Assembly (NCBI GenBank): GCA_021825585.1
Contig: JAKAGT010000002.1
Span: 124,001 to 188,000, forward strand
DNA length: 64,000 nt
Direction of reading: 5' to 3'
Source of the DNA: Bacteroidota bacterium
GTDB lineage: Bacteria; Bacteroidota; Ignavibacteria; Kryptoniales; JAKASW01
Shown here piece after piece: positions 62,874 through 64,000 of this stretch. Made by a program: the position numbers and the translations under genes. A model generated the notes under the pieces. It was not told the origin of the DNA. It did not search any database and saw nothing but the letters and a program-made list of their open reading frames with translations. How positions within the stretch are numbered: the first letter of the stretch is position 1; every line of letters starts with the position of its first letter.

Positions 62874-64000
62874 CTACTCGAATCTTCCTTTGAATGCCCA
62901 CAGCCCGAGGGCCGGGTTGGATATGTAAAAAATTTCCTCCCCATCCGGCATCGTATTGAAACCGTCGGAGAGTTTATTAGGATCGTACTGTTTCATCATC
63001 GAGTCCAGGTTGGCATATCGGAAATTTACGCTCTCGATTTCCTCTTTGGTCAGGTGGCCCGGGCAGTACGTGATGGAAAATCTCCCTTCGGATGAACCGT
63101 GTACCAGGTGCGCAGCGGCCCCTAAACTGTTCTTCAAGTCATCGTTCTGTATGACGAGGTCCAGCACTTTCATGGTGCCGACGTACCCATACTTACGAAT
63201 GATCCTGTCGTTTCCGGGGTCCTCCCCGAACTCTTTCAGACCGGGTGCAAGCACGATAAGCTCGCCTCCGTCTGCGATTGCCATCCTGGTACGATAGACG
63301 GACTTGTTTCCAAGCCACGTTGTCTTGAACTCGGTAGGGTCGAGATATACGACCACTTTTTTAAGCGGCCTGTCCAGCATGAAGAAATTCACCTTGAGCG
63401 ACAGAGCTGCGGCAAGATTGAAACATTCGATATCGTCGCCGATGAAAAGACCCCTCACGACAATATTGTCACTTTCATCTTTGTCAATGACCGTCAGGAC
63501 GTACACGATAGGGATGTCACTGGCAAAATGGTCTGCACCGTAGTTCAACACCCGCTTCACCGGTGTATCCGCTCTACCCATTATCCTTTCGAGTCCGTAA
63601 ACCGCGCCCAGGAAATGAGTCTTGTTTATCCCTTCGCTCCCGCCCGTTCCAATTAGCACGTTCTTGTTGTGGTTCGCCATCCCGACGACCTCGTGCGGAA
63701 CGACCTGGCCGATTGAGAGGATAAGGTCGTGGCCGCCCACGGCAACAAGTCTATCCACCTGGATCGGGATCGGATAATCAACTGCATCTTCCGAAACGTG
63801 CTTGATGTAATCGGAGGGCACTTCGCCGAGTGTCGTGCAGCCGTTTCTCCAGTCGTGTATCCTGAAGAGGTCTTTCGGCGTCTTACCGTACATCATCCCG
63901 ATTTCCTTCTCGCTCATCGGGTAATGCGTTCCGGTTGACGGCAGCACATCGGACAAATTGTTCCCGTAATATTCCCAAACCAACTCCGTCAGAATACCTG
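62874..64000 (-). CDS. LarA-like (nickel-pincer lactate racemase superfamily) protein, 5' end cut
   Basis: The frame is open from the right edge (…GILTELVWEYYGNNL) to a stop at 62874, at least 375 residues, so the true start is outside. LarA/DUF2088 features include LPSTGTHYPMSEKEIGMMYG, DRLVAVGGHDLILSIGQVVP, HEVVGMANHNKNVLIGTGGS, NYGADHFASDIPIVYVLTV, ADGGELIVLAPGLKEFGEDP and the C-terminal histidine segment AAHLVHGSSEGRF. The superfamily racemises or epimerises 2-hydroxy acids with a nickel-pincer cofactor. With gnd and a KDG-kinase-like gene beside it, an aldonic-acid substrate is plausible, but the exact reaction cannot be read. Confidence 0.85.
   Translation of the reverse strand, partial: GILTELVWEYYGNNLSDVLPSTGTHYPMSEKEIGMMYGKTPKDLFRIHDWRNGCTTLGEVPSDYIKHVSEDAVDYPIPIQVDRLVAVGGHDLILSIGQVVPHEVVGMANHNKNVLIGTGGSEGINKTHFLGAVYGLERIMGRADTPVKRVLNYGADHFASDIPIVYVLTVIDKDESDNIVVRGLFIGDDIECFNLAAALSLKVNFFMLDRPLKKVVVYLDPTEFKTTWLGNKSVYRTRMAIADGGELIVLAPGLKEFGEDPGNDRIIRKYGYVGTMKVLDLVIQNDDLKNSLGAAAHLVHGSSEGRFSITYCPGHLTKEEIESVNFRYANLDSMMKQYDPNKLSDGFNTMPDGEEIFYISNPALGLWAFKGRFE

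Noticed and set aside
1-64000. CRISPR array, tRNA or rRNA genes, integrase or complete transposon
   Set aside because: No regularly spaced repeats, cloverleaf-like sequence, rRNA motifs or intact recombinase genes were seen on either strand.

Overview
The window looks like a carbohydrate-foraging region of a bacterium from the Bacteroidota/Ignavibacteriota side of the FCB group. The reasons are two proteins ending in a type IX secretion (T9SS) sorting domain with the YPNPFNPST signature, a SusC/SusD pair, two ECF sigma/FecR anti-sigma pairs, CarboxypepD-reg/STN-headed TonB-dependent receptors (TBDRs) and many exported glycoside hydrolases. Every convincing intact gene is on the minus strand, so the genes are transcribed from high to low coordinates. 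Both ends are cut: a GH94 gene runs off the left edge and a LarA-like gene off the right edge.

Layout in transcription order. (a) 64.0-60.1 kb: LarA-like protein, 6-phosphogluconate dehydrogenase and a PfkB sugar kinase (sugar-acid metabolism). (b) 60.0-50.9 kb: a classical sigma/FecR/SusC/SusD locus followed by a GH18-like protein and a serine hydrolase, then a transposase remnant. (c) 50.0-17.7 kb: a second sigma/FecR pair, TBDR copy B, T9SS beta-helix protein copy B, GH144-like glucanase, three GH3 enzymes, a GH-A clan hydrolase, GH125, an alpha/beta-hydrolase, a CBM9-like protein, a GH38-like fossil, GH92 and an exported tricorn-like protease. This is a very large polysaccharide-utilisation block whose early part suggests beta-glucan and whose later part suggests alpha-mannan or N-glycan. 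(d) 17.1-9.9 kb: a porin, APC permease, PP2C phosphatase, Ser/Thr kinase, glutamine synthetase and class A beta-lactamase-like protein, a nitrogen and signalling module. (e) 9.6-1 kb: a LacI-type regulator with a clear promoter and operator, TBDR copy A, beta-helix copy A, a GH15-like enzyme and GH94.

The most striking feature is a direct repeat of about 4.2 kb (3739-7936 and 43177-47374, constant offset 39438, only five differences noticed, all near the ends). It covers most of the TBDR, the intergenic gap and most of the beta-helix protein. At both ends identity stops abruptly inside a gene and changes to clearly related but diverged sequence. The two loci therefore make the same transporter barrel and the same surface protein, but with different N-terminal regulatory heads (copy A has no STN domain and lies behind LacI; copy B has an STN domain and lies behind sigma/FecR) and different T9SS C-terminal sorting domains. 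This fits a recent gene-conversion event between two older paralogous cassettes. The beta-helix protein takes the place of SusD in both, so TBDR plus T9SS beta-helix may be an uptake pair distinct from SusCD.

Spaces between genes hold several gene fossils: a GH38-like mannosidase reduced to its two ends, a HipA-kinase fragment (the only recognisable plus-strand coding remnant), a PA14-domain fragment, the last strands of a PorV-like outer-membrane protein, and a transposase C-terminus. I saw no tRNA, rRNA or CRISPR array.
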